From assembly GCA_018240285.1 (NCBI GenBank), contig JAFEGA010000024.1, positions 23,703 to 87,702 on the forward strand: 64,000 bases of DNA. Direction: 5' to 3'. The stretch comes from Pseudomonadota bacterium. Lineage in GTDB: Bacteria > Pseudomonadota > Gammaproteobacteria > Burkholderiales > Nitrosomonadaceae. Under the pieces are notes generated by a model that saw nothing but the letters and a program-made list of their open reading frames with translations, was not told where the DNA came from and made no database searches. This document shows positions 9,145 to 17,402 of this stretch, one piece after another. The position numbers and the translations under genes were made by a program. Every line of letters starts with the position of its first letter. Position 1 is the first letter of the stretch.

Positions 9145-10409
9145 TCGACAACTAGCTCCTTGGGATAATGGGCGCGCAGACGATCAATTTCAGCGACAGC
9201 CGCTTGCAGATCAAAACGCGCCTGCAGGGAATCGCCCAAAATTCCTCTGAGTATACGTTGCGTATCCAGAAATTCGATCAGACCACGCTCACCGAAACGG
9301 TAAGCCGCTTGCGCAACCTGCACGGCATTTTCCGCTTCCTTGATCAGTCCGCCTTCAAACATATCGACCCGGCGTTGAGCAATCTGCAAAGCCTGCCAGG
9401 CGGATTCAAACAATTGACTGATCTCGTAACGGCGGTACTCAAGCGTTTCTCTTATGCGCGCGGAATCATAAATCGCGGTATCGATTTCACCCCGGCGGCG
9501 GTAAAAAATCGGGATTCTGACGTTTGCTCCGGCAATATTGGAAGTGAATTGGGCATCCTGATAATTGGTGTACAGCACATTGATCTGCGGCAATACGGCT
9601 GCCTTCTCCTGCTTAATCCGCTCATTGGCGCGTTCCTGCTCAGCCTGCAAACGCAACACATCGGGATTTACCGCGGGCACTTCCTGGCGCAATGCTTCCA
9701 GCGGAGGCAATTGAACCGGATCCTTCAATGAGGCATTGATCTCAAAATCGGACGGCATTGCGCCAGCTGTCAATTGCATCAACGCCAGCCGGGCGCGCTG
9801 AACGGTCAATTGCGCTGCCTGCGCGCGATTCAACGCGCTTTGCACTTCAGTTTCCGCTCTGATCAATTCAAAGCGCGCTACTTCGCCCCGCTCGACATTA
9901 ATTGCAATACGGCGACGGACATCTTCCACAAGCTCGTATATTCCTTGCTCCATTTCCGCTTGCTCTTGACGCAGCAGTAATTCAAAAGCACGGACGCGCA
10001 GCTGCGCCGCCAAATCGGCGCGCACTTGATCAAAACTGGCGCGGCTGGCATCCACTGCTGCTTCCGAAGCATTGATGCGCGCACTGCGCATGAAAGGATT
10101 TTCGATAGGCTGACTAACCGTTACGGAACGCTGCATGGAAGTAGGTCCGGTAACCGCCAACGAATAACGGTTGCTATCCGGACCTGCAGTTACGGTTACT
10201 TCCGGATTGAGAAAAGCCGATGCCGCTACAACCCCTGCTTTGGCCATCTCTATTTGCGACCGGGCAGCTTGAACGAGCCCATTTGCCTGCAAACCCAGGC
10301 GTTGCAATTCTTCGACCGTAAACTTGGTCGTTTGTTGAGCAGAAACAGATAGTGATGTGAATATGAAGCTTATGCCGAGCAATGAATACCAAAACGGGGA
10401 AATCTGCAT
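9141..10409 (-). CDS. czcC: Outer-membrane efflux channel, TolC/CzcC family
   Basis: A 422-residue outer-membrane factor. A signal peptide ending at VSAQQ is followed by two long helical repeats rich in Ala, Gln, Glu and Arg, as in TolC-type channels. The frame extends to a TTG at 10439, but the ATG at 10409 is chosen because an AAAGGA ribosome site sits just upstream and it begins directly with the signal peptide. It is the first gene of the efflux operon. Upstream repeats (10445-10489) are the likely control region; no metal-responsive regulator gene lies in the window. Confidence 0.87.
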   Translation of the reverse strand: MQISPFWYSLLGISFIFTSLSVSAQQTTKFTVEELQRLGLQANGLVQAARSQIEMAKAGVVAASAFLNPEVTVTAGPDSNRYSLAVTGPTSMQRSVTVSQPIENPFMRSARINASEAAVDASRASFDQVRADLAAQLRVRAFELLLRQEQAEMEQGIYELVEDVRRRIAINVERGEVARFELIRAETEVQSALNRAQAAQLTVQRARLALMQLTAGAMPSDFEINASLKDPVQLPPLEALRQEVPAVNPDVLRLQAEQERANERIKQEKAAVLPQINVLYTNYQDAQFTSNIAGANVRIPIFYRRRGEIDTAIYDSARIRETLEYRRYEISQLFESAWQALQIAQRRVDMFEGGLIKEAENAVQVAQAAYRFGERGLIEFLDTQRILRGILGDSLQARFDLQAAVAEIDRLRAHYPKELVVE

Positions 10410-10444
10410 AACATCCTTTCTATTGTTACTGTGAGGCAACTACC

Positions 10445-10489
10445 TTCACATATTATTCACATATTATTCACACAAAATTGATTATCAAT
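10445..10489. promoter_or_regulatory. Tandem 11-base repeats and inverted repeat upstream of efflux operon
   Basis: TTCACATATTA occurs at 10445-10455 and again at 10456-10466, followed by a partial third copy TTCACAC. An 11-base period places copies on one face of the helix. Immediately beyond, ATTGATTATCAAT (10477-10489) is a 6-1-6 inverted repeat. Position just before czcC suggests operator sites for a metal-responsive regulator. This is positional inference; no known regulator consensus was matched. Confidence 0.4.
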
Positions 10490-10638
10490 CATATCTGAAA
10501 TTTTGAATCCGGTACTATCAATTAATAAGTAATTATCAAGTTCTATATTTATTTATAAAAAAATATCAATCAATTAAAGACAATTTCTCAACGGCGGCTT
10601 AGAATTTAATCAAAAGAATCCTGAATAATTGCTGAACG

Positions 10639-12729
10639 GTGAGATTGACTCCAATGATTTCCAGACCATTTAATCACTATTTATCTCAAATAAAGCTTTT
10701 ATTGCTGGTTTCCGCCTTGTTCGCCACGGCTTGGCTTATTACCGGTCTGTCTTGGCGGCTATACGAGCTTCGTGACAATGATCCCGAGCGCGGCGCTCAC
10801 ACGAACGGCAGCGGTAAATTTGGCGAGCAATTTTCCCGCACGGTTTATCTCGATCAAGGCTGGTCTGCCGCAGATAGCTTGTGGTTCTACAATGCAACAC
10901 AAGGCTCCAATTTGTTGCCGTACGATTTTTTCCTGGTATTGGAGCAGCCCGATTCGTCCGCATTGTTCCGCACGGACGAAAACATTGATCGCTACGGTTA
11001 TCTGCCACAGCGGCAAACCGCCAGCAATCCCGATGGATTGCCTGCCGGGATGGTACGGGATGAATATCAAGGTAAAGCGTTTATGGGATTTACTTGCGCC
11101 GCCTGTCACACCACTCAGATCAATTATCAAGGCACCGGAATTCGCATCGATGGCGGCCCGGCCAATTCCGATATGGAAATGTTTATGATCGATTTGGCCG
11201 GAGCTTTATATGCCACATTGGAAGATCCGGAAAAACAGGGGCGCTTCGTGACCAAAGTCTTGCAACACGGTCATTACCATCATGCAGGCGACGTTCTGGC
11301 CGATCTCGAGAAATATGCGCAGCGCATCAAAACTTACACCATTATCAACACACCCCGGGACACCCAGCGCCCGCTGACGCGTTACGGTTACGCACGGCTG
11401 GATGCGTTTGGACGCATTTACAATCGTGTGCTGGAACACATCATGAGCGCACAGCAAATGCGCGAGTTGCTTGCCGAATCACTTTCTCCGGATGAGCTGA
11501 CGCAAGTTATGGCGGATGTGGAACCTGTTCTCAGCGACAGTAATCGCGACCATATTATCGAGCGCACTCAGCGTTATCTGAGCAGCAAACAGAGCTTGAA
11601 ATTACGCAATAAAATTTATAATCCGGCCGATGCGCCAGTCAGTTATCCATTTCTCTGGGATGTGCCGCAGCATGATTACATTCAATGGAACGGCCGGGTC
11701 GACAATAGCGGATTGGGACCGATGGCACGCAACGCCGGTCAATTGATTGGCGTTTTCGGCACACTCGACTGGCAGGAAAAAGACGGCTTCACGTTAGCCT
11801 CGGTATTGGGCGGTCAGGGATTCGGTTCCAAACATATCGATTTTCAATCTTCTATCGACATCCGCAATCTGCGCCGGGTGGAGAATCATTTGCGCAAATT
11901 AAAGTCGCCGCAATGGCCGGAACATATCCTGCCTAAAATCGATAAGACACGGCAAGCAAGGGGGGAGGAATTATTTTCACGTTACTGTTCAGCTTGTCAC
12001 AACCCAATTGACCGCACCGCCCCTGACCGCCGCATCATTGCCAAAATGATTGCGGTATCGTCGGTAGGCACGGATTCCAAAATGGCCCAGAACGCCATCG
12101 AATTTACCGGCTATAGCGGTATCTTGCGCAATCAGTATGTCAGTGTCAGCACAGGCAATATTTTGCTGCAACAACAAGCTCCTGCGGTAGCGCTGCTTAC
12201 GGCCGCGACCCGCAATGTGGTGACAACCCCGGATCGGGATAAATGGTTGGTACGGCGGTGGCTCGAACGGTCATTTGACTTTGCCTACACCTTTTTCGAT
12301 AACGAAGTACAGTCTTCTGTGAAAACCGGTAACTACACGCCCGACACAACAGTTCAGCCTTTTGCCTCTGCGATGGCTTATAAAGCCCGGCCACTGAACG
12401 GTATCTGGGCCACTGCACCATATCTGCACAACGGTTCGGTACCCACACTATACGATTTGCTGCTGCCAAAAAGAAAGCCGGACGATCCGGCGGAAGGCGA
12501 ATACCGGCCGGATGAGTTTATGGTCGGATCGCGCGAATTCGATCCGGGTAAAGTGGGATTCAAGTCGGCGGGTTACGACGGCTTTCTGTTCCGCACCAGC
12601 ATTTGGGGCAATCACAATGGTGGTCACGAATATGCTTCCGGCCGCACGCCGTTACCCGATGGCACATTATTACCGGCACTGACAAAGGAAGAACGCTTGG
12701 ATTTACTCGAATACCTTAAATCTCTATGA
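10639..12729 (+). CDS. RoxA-like di-haem cytochrome c (cytochrome c peroxidase-related)
   Basis: A 696-residue exported protein with an uncleaved or signal-anchor helix near residues 18-38. It has two covalent haem sites, CAACH at 153-157 and CSACH at 450-454. The FYNATQGSNLLPYDFFL segment near residue 80 and the overall length match the RoxA/rubber-oxygenase-like branch of di-haem peroxidase relatives rather than the short (about 340-residue) CcpA/MauG proteins. It should be periplasmic and redox active; rubber cleavage is unlikely to be its role here. The start may be GTG 10639 or ATG 10654; neither has a strong ribosome site. Confidence 0.8.
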   Translation: MRLTPMISRPFNHYLSQIKLLLLVSALFATAWLITGLSWRLYELRDNDPERGAHTNGSGKFGEQFSRTVYLDQGWSAADSLWFYNATQGSNLLPYDFFLVLEQPDSSALFRTDENIDRYGYLPQRQTASNPDGLPAGMVRDEYQGKAFMGFTCAACHTTQINYQGTGIRIDGGPANSDMEMFMIDLAGALYATLEDPEKQGRFVTKVLQHGHYHHAGDVLADLEKYAQRIKTYTIINTPRDTQRPLTRYGYARLDAFGRIYNRVLEHIMSAQQMRELLAESLSPDELTQVMADVEPVLSDSNRDHIIERTQRYLSSKQSLKLRNKIYNPADAPVSYPFLWDVPQHDYIQWNGRVDNSGLGPMARNAGQLIGVFGTLDWQEKDGFTLASVLGGQGFGSKHIDFQSSIDIRNLRRVENHLRKLKSPQWPEHILPKIDKTRQARGEELFSRYCSACHNPIDRTAPDRRIIAKMIAVSSVGTDSKMAQNAIEFTGYSGILRNQYVSVSTGNILLQQQAPAVALLTAATRNVVTTPDRDKWLVRRWLERSFDFAYTFFDNEVQSSVKTGNYTPDTTVQPFASAMAYKARPLNGIWATAPYLHNGSVPTLYDLLLPKRKPDDPAEGEYRPDEFMVGSREFDPGKVGFKSAGYDGFLFRTSIWGNHNGGHEYASGRTPLPDGTLLPALTKEERLDLLEYLKSL

Positions 12730-12786
12730 ACGAAGTACAAGAATAATCCTCTGTGTATCAAAGCAAAGCAGTTTTTGACAATCTCA

Positions 12787-13137
12787 TCAAACGGCAAACG
12801 TCAGTTTCTGTTCGGGTAGAACAATTTTTCTCGCTTCAATCACCTGTTCCAGGCAAATCACTTCCCCTTCCGGTAGTATTCTTAGCTGATAGTTAAAGGC
12901 AAACTGCATCATGAACTGGTACGCAGCCGGATTGATTTCATGTAACACTTTTTCAATTCGAACACCGATTTGTCCTTGGTGTATCACGGGCTGTGCATGA
13001 TCCGAATAAACCCAGCGTCCTGTGCTGTCGTAACTTGCCAGCGCACCGCACAAACGTTCCGCCCAATCGCTGGGGCGAAACGGCCGACCCGTAGGCGTGA
13101 TACCCAGAATCAAATAAATTTCCGCTACGGTTTTCAT
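12787..13137 (-). CDS. DUF3579 family protein
   Basis: A 116-residue soluble protein. The segment FRPSDWAERLCGAL near residue 20 is the recognisable signature of DUF3579, a small family found mainly in betaproteobacteria. No signal peptide or catalytic motif is visible, and no function is established. It converges with the RoxA-like gene and is transcribed alone. Confidence 0.7.
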   Translation of the reverse strand: MKTVAEIYLILGITPTGRPFRPSDWAERLCGALASYDSTGRWVYSDHAQPVIHQGQIGVRIEKVLHEINPAAYQFMMQFAFNYQLRILPEGEVICLEQVIEARKIVLPEQKLTFAV

Positions 13138-13446
13138 AAAATTTGAAACAACAAAGAGAAAACAAAGCCCGGAAACAGCGCAGACGATCGCATAGGCCGG
13201 AAAAACCGCATACCAAGACCAATTTTCACCGATCTATTCCTAAAATTTTTCATAAAAAGTGTCTTTCCTTTTGAATCAGCACTTTTATATCGACTCTAAT
13301 GAATAAAAATAGAGAACACTTAGAGCATTTGTATAAAATGAGCATGGAATTAAACGGAGGAAATTGAATCAGATAGCTGCAAAATCGAAATAACCGGCAA
13401 CCCCAATGAGGCACGTAATGTTGCGTGAATCGAACTTAAAACTCGG
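13138..13446. other. Intergenic region between divergent genes
   Basis: About 309 bases, AT-rich, between the DUF3579 gene (leftward) and the aminopeptidase gene (rightward). It must hold both promoters. Two very short frames are present: one after a GGAGG (TTG start near 13365), and one at 13406-13450 whose TGA overlaps the aminopeptidase ATG as ATGA. These could be leader peptides, but neither has a recognisable sequence. I see no RNA gene or repeat. Confidence 0.4.
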
Positions 13447-14538
13447 ATGACTATGCAAATCCCACACACGATAAAACTGACCATCGCCATGAGCCTGACG
13501 ATCTGGCTCAGCGCTTGCGCCAATCTTCCTTATTATGCGCAAGCTGTCGATGGGCATTTTCAGGTCATCCACCGCGCGCAACCGATCAGCAAAGTAATCG
13601 CGAATCCGGATACCGATCCGGAACTAAAACACTCGCTCGCCAAAGTGGTCCAGCTGCGTGAATTCGCCAGCCGTGAATTGAAGCTGCCGGACAACCTGAG
13701 CTATACCAGTTATGCCGATTTAGAGCGCCCTTTTGTCGTGTGGAATGTATTTGCAGCACCCGAACTCTCGGTCAAATTGAAAGAATGGTGTTTTGTGCAA
13801 GTCGGTTGCGTTAACTATCGCGGCTTCTTTTCACAAGAGAGCGCCGAGCGTTACGCGGCGGAACTAAAGCGTGAAGGTTACGATGTGCATGTCGGTGGCA
13901 TCCGCGCCTATTCCACGTTAGGCTGGTTCAGCGATCCGGTATTGAATACGTTCATCGGCTACTCGGAAATGGATCTGGCGCGTCTGATTTTTCACGAATT
14001 GGCGCATCAGGTCATGTATGTCTCCGATGACACGGTTTTTAATGAATCCTTCGCCACCGCAGTTGAGCACGAAGGGATTAAGCGCTGGTTTAGCAGGACA
14101 GGAAACGCTCCGGTGCAAATGGCATTAACCGCACGACAGGAACGAGAAAAACTCTTTACCGGCTTGATATTGAAACATCGCAAAGAGCTGCAAAAACTCT
14201 TCGAATCGGACCTCAGCGACACTGAGAAACGCGCCCGGAAAGCACGTATTTTTGATGAACTGCGTCAGGAATTCTCACTTCTGAAAGCCGAAAAAAATGG
14301 ACTCAATAGCTATGACACATGGTTTGCGCAACCCTTAAATAATGCGCTGCTGGCAACCGTCTCAATTTATACTCAGTTATTACCGGCATTTCAAAATATC
14401 CTGCAGCAACAAGATCAGGATTTGGAACGTTTCTTTGAAACCGTTACAAAAATTAGCAAATTGCCGAAAGAAGAACGGAATCTGATCCTGCAAAAAGCTG
14501 CCGAAGGCGATCGGCAATGGAAAATCGCCGAACAATAA
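13447..14538 (+). CDS. Putative zinc aminopeptidase, lipoprotein (COG4324 type)
   Basis: A 363-residue protein with a lipoprotein signal (LSACANL near residue 18). A zinc-peptidase core, FHELAHQ around residue 182 with downstream NESFATAVE, gives the HExxH plus distant Glu of the putative aminopeptidase family PF10023. It probably acts in the periplasm, anchored to a membrane. The carboxy half is charged and helical. The ATG overlaps the stop of a 14-codon frame, which may couple translation. Peptidase activity is inferred from the intact ligands; the natural substrate is unknown. Confidence 0.8.
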   Translation: MTMQIPHTIKLTIAMSLTIWLSACANLPYYAQAVDGHFQVIHRAQPISKVIANPDTDPELKHSLAKVVQLREFASRELKLPDNLSYTSYADLERPFVVWNVFAAPELSVKLKEWCFVQVGCVNYRGFFSQESAERYAAELKREGYDVHVGGIRAYSTLGWFSDPVLNTFIGYSEMDLARLIFHELAHQVMYVSDDTVFNESFATAVEHEGIKRWFSRTGNAPVQMALTARQEREKLFTGLILKHRKELQKLFESDLSDTEKRARKARIFDELRQEFSLLKAEKNGLNSYDTWFAQPLNNALLATVSIYTQLLPAFQNILQQQDQDLERFFETVTKISKLPKEERNLILQKAAEGDRQWKIAEQ

Positions 14539-14575
14539 TCCTCATTTTTTAACACATCACAACCACGCGAGCACT

Positions 14576-15928
14576 ATGTCATCCGCAGAACAGCAAACGG
14601 CAAACCGGCCCGACCCGGTATCTTTCCTGGAAGCATTTCTCTATTGGCTGAAACTGGGTTTTATCAGTTTCGGCGGGCCGGCAGGGCAAATCAGTATGAT
14701 GCATCAGGAATTGGTCGAAAGGCGGCGCTGGATTTCCGAACAGCGTTTTTTGCACGCCTTGAATTACACCATGGTGCTGCCCGGTCCGGAAGCTCAGCAA
14801 CTGGCTACCTACATCGGCTGGCTGATGCACGGCACCTGGGGCGGCATTGTGGCCGGCGCGCTGTTCGTGCTGCCGTCGCTCGTTATACTGATAGTTCTGA
14901 CGTGGATCTACCTGGTTTACAGCGAGATTCCCGCCGTCGCAGGCATTCTGTACGGCATCAAACCCGCGGTCACGGCGATTGTCCTTTTCGCTGCTTACCG
15001 CATCGGTTCGAGAGCGCTAAAAAACAATTTGCTGCGCGCCATTTCGGCTGCTGCATTCATTGCTATCTTTGCGCTCAACATTCCCTTTCCCTATATCGTG
15101 CTAATAGCGGGCTTGATCGGATACATCGGATCGCACTATGCGCCGGACAAATTCAGAGCAGGCGGGCATCACGAAAAATCGAAAACCACCTATGGTCCCG
15201 CTTTGATCGATGATCACACCCCCGTTCCAGAACACGCTCGGTTCCGGTGGAGCCGGTTTCTGCTATTGCTGATGATCGGGCTTTTGATCTGGGGCGGCGT
15301 CATGGCGCTGCTCGCCATGCAATACGGCTGGGAAGGCACGTTGACGCAAATGGGCTGGTTCTTCACCAAAGCCGCGCTGATGACGTTCGGCGGCGCTTAT
15401 GCGGTGTTACCTTATGTTTATCAGGGTGGCGTCGAACATTACGCGTGGCTGAATCCGGTGCAAATGATTGATGGATTGGCATTGGGCGAGACAACACCGG
15501 GCCCGCTGATCATGATCGTCGCGTTTGTCGGTTTTGTCGGCGGCTGGACCAAAGCGCTTTTCGGATCCGATCTGCTGGTTCTGGCGGGTATTTGCGGCGC
15601 ATCGGTTGCGACGCTGTTTACATTTTTACCTTCATTTGTGTTTATTCTGCTCGGCGGCCCCGCCGTAGAAGCAACCCGCCATGATCTCAAATTTACCGCA
15701 CCGCTGACCGGCATCACGGCTGCGGTAGTCGGTGTGATCGTCAACCTGGCGGTATTCTTCGCTTATCACGTATTGTGGCCCAACGGATTTGATGCGGCGT
15801 TCGAATGGTTTTCCGCGCTGATCGGTATCGCGGCATTTATCGCGTTATTCCGGTATAAAGCGGGCATTGTCACGGTCATCGGCGCTTGCGCTATCGTTGG
15901 ATTAAGTTATTCGCTGCTGCTGAATTAA
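14576..15928 (+). CDS. chrA: Chromate transporter ChrA
   Basis: A 450-residue two-domain (long-chain) CHR superfamily protein, exporting chromate from the cytoplasm. Each half begins with the family-type FGGPAGQ / FGGAYAVLPYVY segment (near residues 34 and 265), followed by GPEAQ in the first half and ETTPGPL in the second. About ten hydrophobic segments are present, with a polar linker around residues 195-225 between the halves. It lies 37 bases after the aminopeptidase stop and may be cotranscribed. Family assignment is secure; a role with anions other than chromate cannot be excluded. Confidence 0.9.
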   Translation: MSSAEQQTANRPDPVSFLEAFLYWLKLGFISFGGPAGQISMMHQELVERRRWISEQRFLHALNYTMVLPGPEAQQLATYIGWLMHGTWGGIVAGALFVLPSLVILIVLTWIYLVYSEIPAVAGILYGIKPAVTAIVLFAAYRIGSRALKNNLLRAISAAAFIAIFALNIPFPYIVLIAGLIGYIGSHYAPDKFRAGGHHEKSKTTYGPALIDDHTPVPEHARFRWSRFLLLLMIGLLIWGGVMALLAMQYGWEGTLTQMGWFFTKAALMTFGGAYAVLPYVYQGGVEHYAWLNPVQMIDGLALGETTPGPLIMIVAFVGFVGGWTKALFGSDLLVLAGICGASVATLFTFLPSFVFILLGGPAVEATRHDLKFTAPLTGITAAVVGVIVNLAVFFAYHVLWPNGFDAAFEWFSALIGIAAFIALFRYKAGIVTVIGACAIVGLSYSLLLN

Positions 15929-15999
15929 CCTGTAATACCCGCATATTGCAGCAGTTTTATCGCTCTTCCGATCAAAACACTCTTTTCACAGGCCTCAAC

Positions 16000-17277
16000 A
16001 TGACCGAACCGACCATCCGCTGCCCTAATTGCACATCCGAAATCAAATTGACCGAGTCGCTCGCCGCGCCCCTGATTCAAGCTACACGGCAGGAATTCGA
16101 GGCAAAATTGGCACAAAAAGAAGTGGATGTATCCAACCGTGAAGCTGCTCTCAAAGCGCAGCAAAAATCTCTGGAAGAAGCGCAAAAAACACTCGACGAT
16201 CAAGTCACCAGCAAACTTAAAACGGAACGCGCATCGATTGCTGCCGAAGAAGCCAAAAAAGCCAGATTGGCACTAGCCTCTGACTTGGAAGCAAAATCCA
16301 AGGAATTGCTTGATTTGCAGGAAATTCTCAAGGAACGCAACAGCAAATTGGAAGAAGCACAGAGAACTCAGGTTGAATTGCTGCGGAAACAACGTGAACT
16401 GGATGATGCCAGACGCGAACTGGATTTGACCATCGAAAAACGAGTGCAAGAATCCATCACGCTGGTGCGGCAAAAAGCCAAGCAAGAAGCCGAAGATAGT
16501 CTCAAACTCAAAGTCAGCGAGAAAGAAGAACAGATTGCTTCGATGCAACGCCAGATCGACGAATTGAAGCGCAAAGCCGATCAAGGTTCGCAGCAACTCC
16601 AAGGCGAAGTCCTCGAGCTCGAATTGGAAACCGCGCTGCGGCTGAAATTCCCATTGGACAGTATTGAACCCGTTGCCAAAGGCGAATCCGGCGGTGATGT
16701 GCTGCAAAGAGTCATGGGGCCGCTAGGGCAAGGATGCGGCGCAATTTTGTGGGAATCGAAAAGAACCAAAAACTGGAGCGACGCTTGGCTGGCCAAACTG
16801 CGCAACGATCAACGCGCCGCCAAAGCGGAAATTGCGGTGCTGGTGTCCAGCACATTACCGAAGGAGATTGAAACGTTTGGACAAATCGAAGGTGTCTGGG
16901 TCACCGAACCACGGCTGGCGCTACCGCTCGTCATGGCGCTGCGCCAATCGCTGATAGAAATCGCCAACACACGGCAATTCCAGGAAGGCCAGGAAACCAA
17001 AATGGAATTGGTCTACCGCTATTTAACCGGGCCGAAATTCAAACATCGCATCGAAGCCATTGTCGAGAAATTCGCCGACATGCAAGCCGATCTCGATAAA
17101 GAGCGCAAGGCCATGACACGCCTTTGGGCCAAACGGGAAATGCAAATTCAGGGCGTCATTGAATCGACAGTGGGCATGTATGGTGATTTGCAAGGAATCG
17201 CCGGACGTGCGCTACCGGCCATTGAGGGATTGGAATTACCGTTGATTGATCTAAAAGATTCCAGTGAGGAATTGTAG
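16000..17277 (+). CDS. DUF2130 protein, coiled-coil with nuclease-like domain
   Basis: A 425-residue protein. It starts with a short Cys pair (CPNC) at residues 8-11, then a long charged coiled coil (about 30-210), then the conserved DUF2130 domain. A GGDVL segment followed by ILWESKRTKNW gives a D...ExK arrangement like PD-(D/E)XK nucleases, similar in plan to RmuC (coiled coil plus nuclease fold). The frame is open back to 15886, overlapping chrA, but the ATG at 16000 starts directly with the zinc-ribbon-like segment and is chosen. Nuclease activity is my inference. Confidence 0.75.
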   Translation: MTEPTIRCPNCTSEIKLTESLAAPLIQATRQEFEAKLAQKEVDVSNREAALKAQQKSLEEAQKTLDDQVTSKLKTERASIAAEEAKKARLALASDLEAKSKELLDLQEILKERNSKLEEAQRTQVELLRKQRELDDARRELDLTIEKRVQESITLVRQKAKQEAEDSLKLKVSEKEEQIASMQRQIDELKRKADQGSQQLQGEVLELELETALRLKFPLDSIEPVAKGESGGDVLQRVMGPLGQGCGAILWESKRTKNWSDAWLAKLRNDQRAAKAEIAVLVSSTLPKEIETFGQIEGVWVTEPRLALPLVMALRQSLIEIANTRQFQEGQETKMELVYRYLTGPKFKHRIEAIVEKFADMQADLDKERKAMTRLWAKREMQIQGVIESTVGMYGDLQGIAGRALPAIEGLELPLIDLKDSSEEL

Positions 17278-17342
17278 TCTTTCTTTACGGAATTTCATTG
17301 TATTGATTCCGCTTCACCTTGTAAGAAAATTTACTTCAACCC

Positions 17343-17369
17343 TAAAGAAATTTAACCAGCTCTCGTTAA
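17343..17369 (+). promoter_or_regulatory. Candidate sigma-28 (FliA) promoter of the flagellin gene
   Basis: TAAAGAAA at 17343-17350, an exact 11-base spacer, then CTCGTTAA at 17362-17369. This compares well with the sigma-28 consensus TAAAGTTT-N11-GCCGATAA, with correct spacing. It lies 33 bases before the flagellin start, where a flagellar class III promoter is expected. Confidence 0.55.
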
Positions 17370-17402
17370 AAAAGCGTACTTGTAACGCGACTAAGATAAA
17401 AA

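Noticed and set aside
13369..13581. Leftward frame across the aminopeptidase start
   Set aside because: It overlaps the lipoprotein signal region of a recognised gene and has no features of its own.
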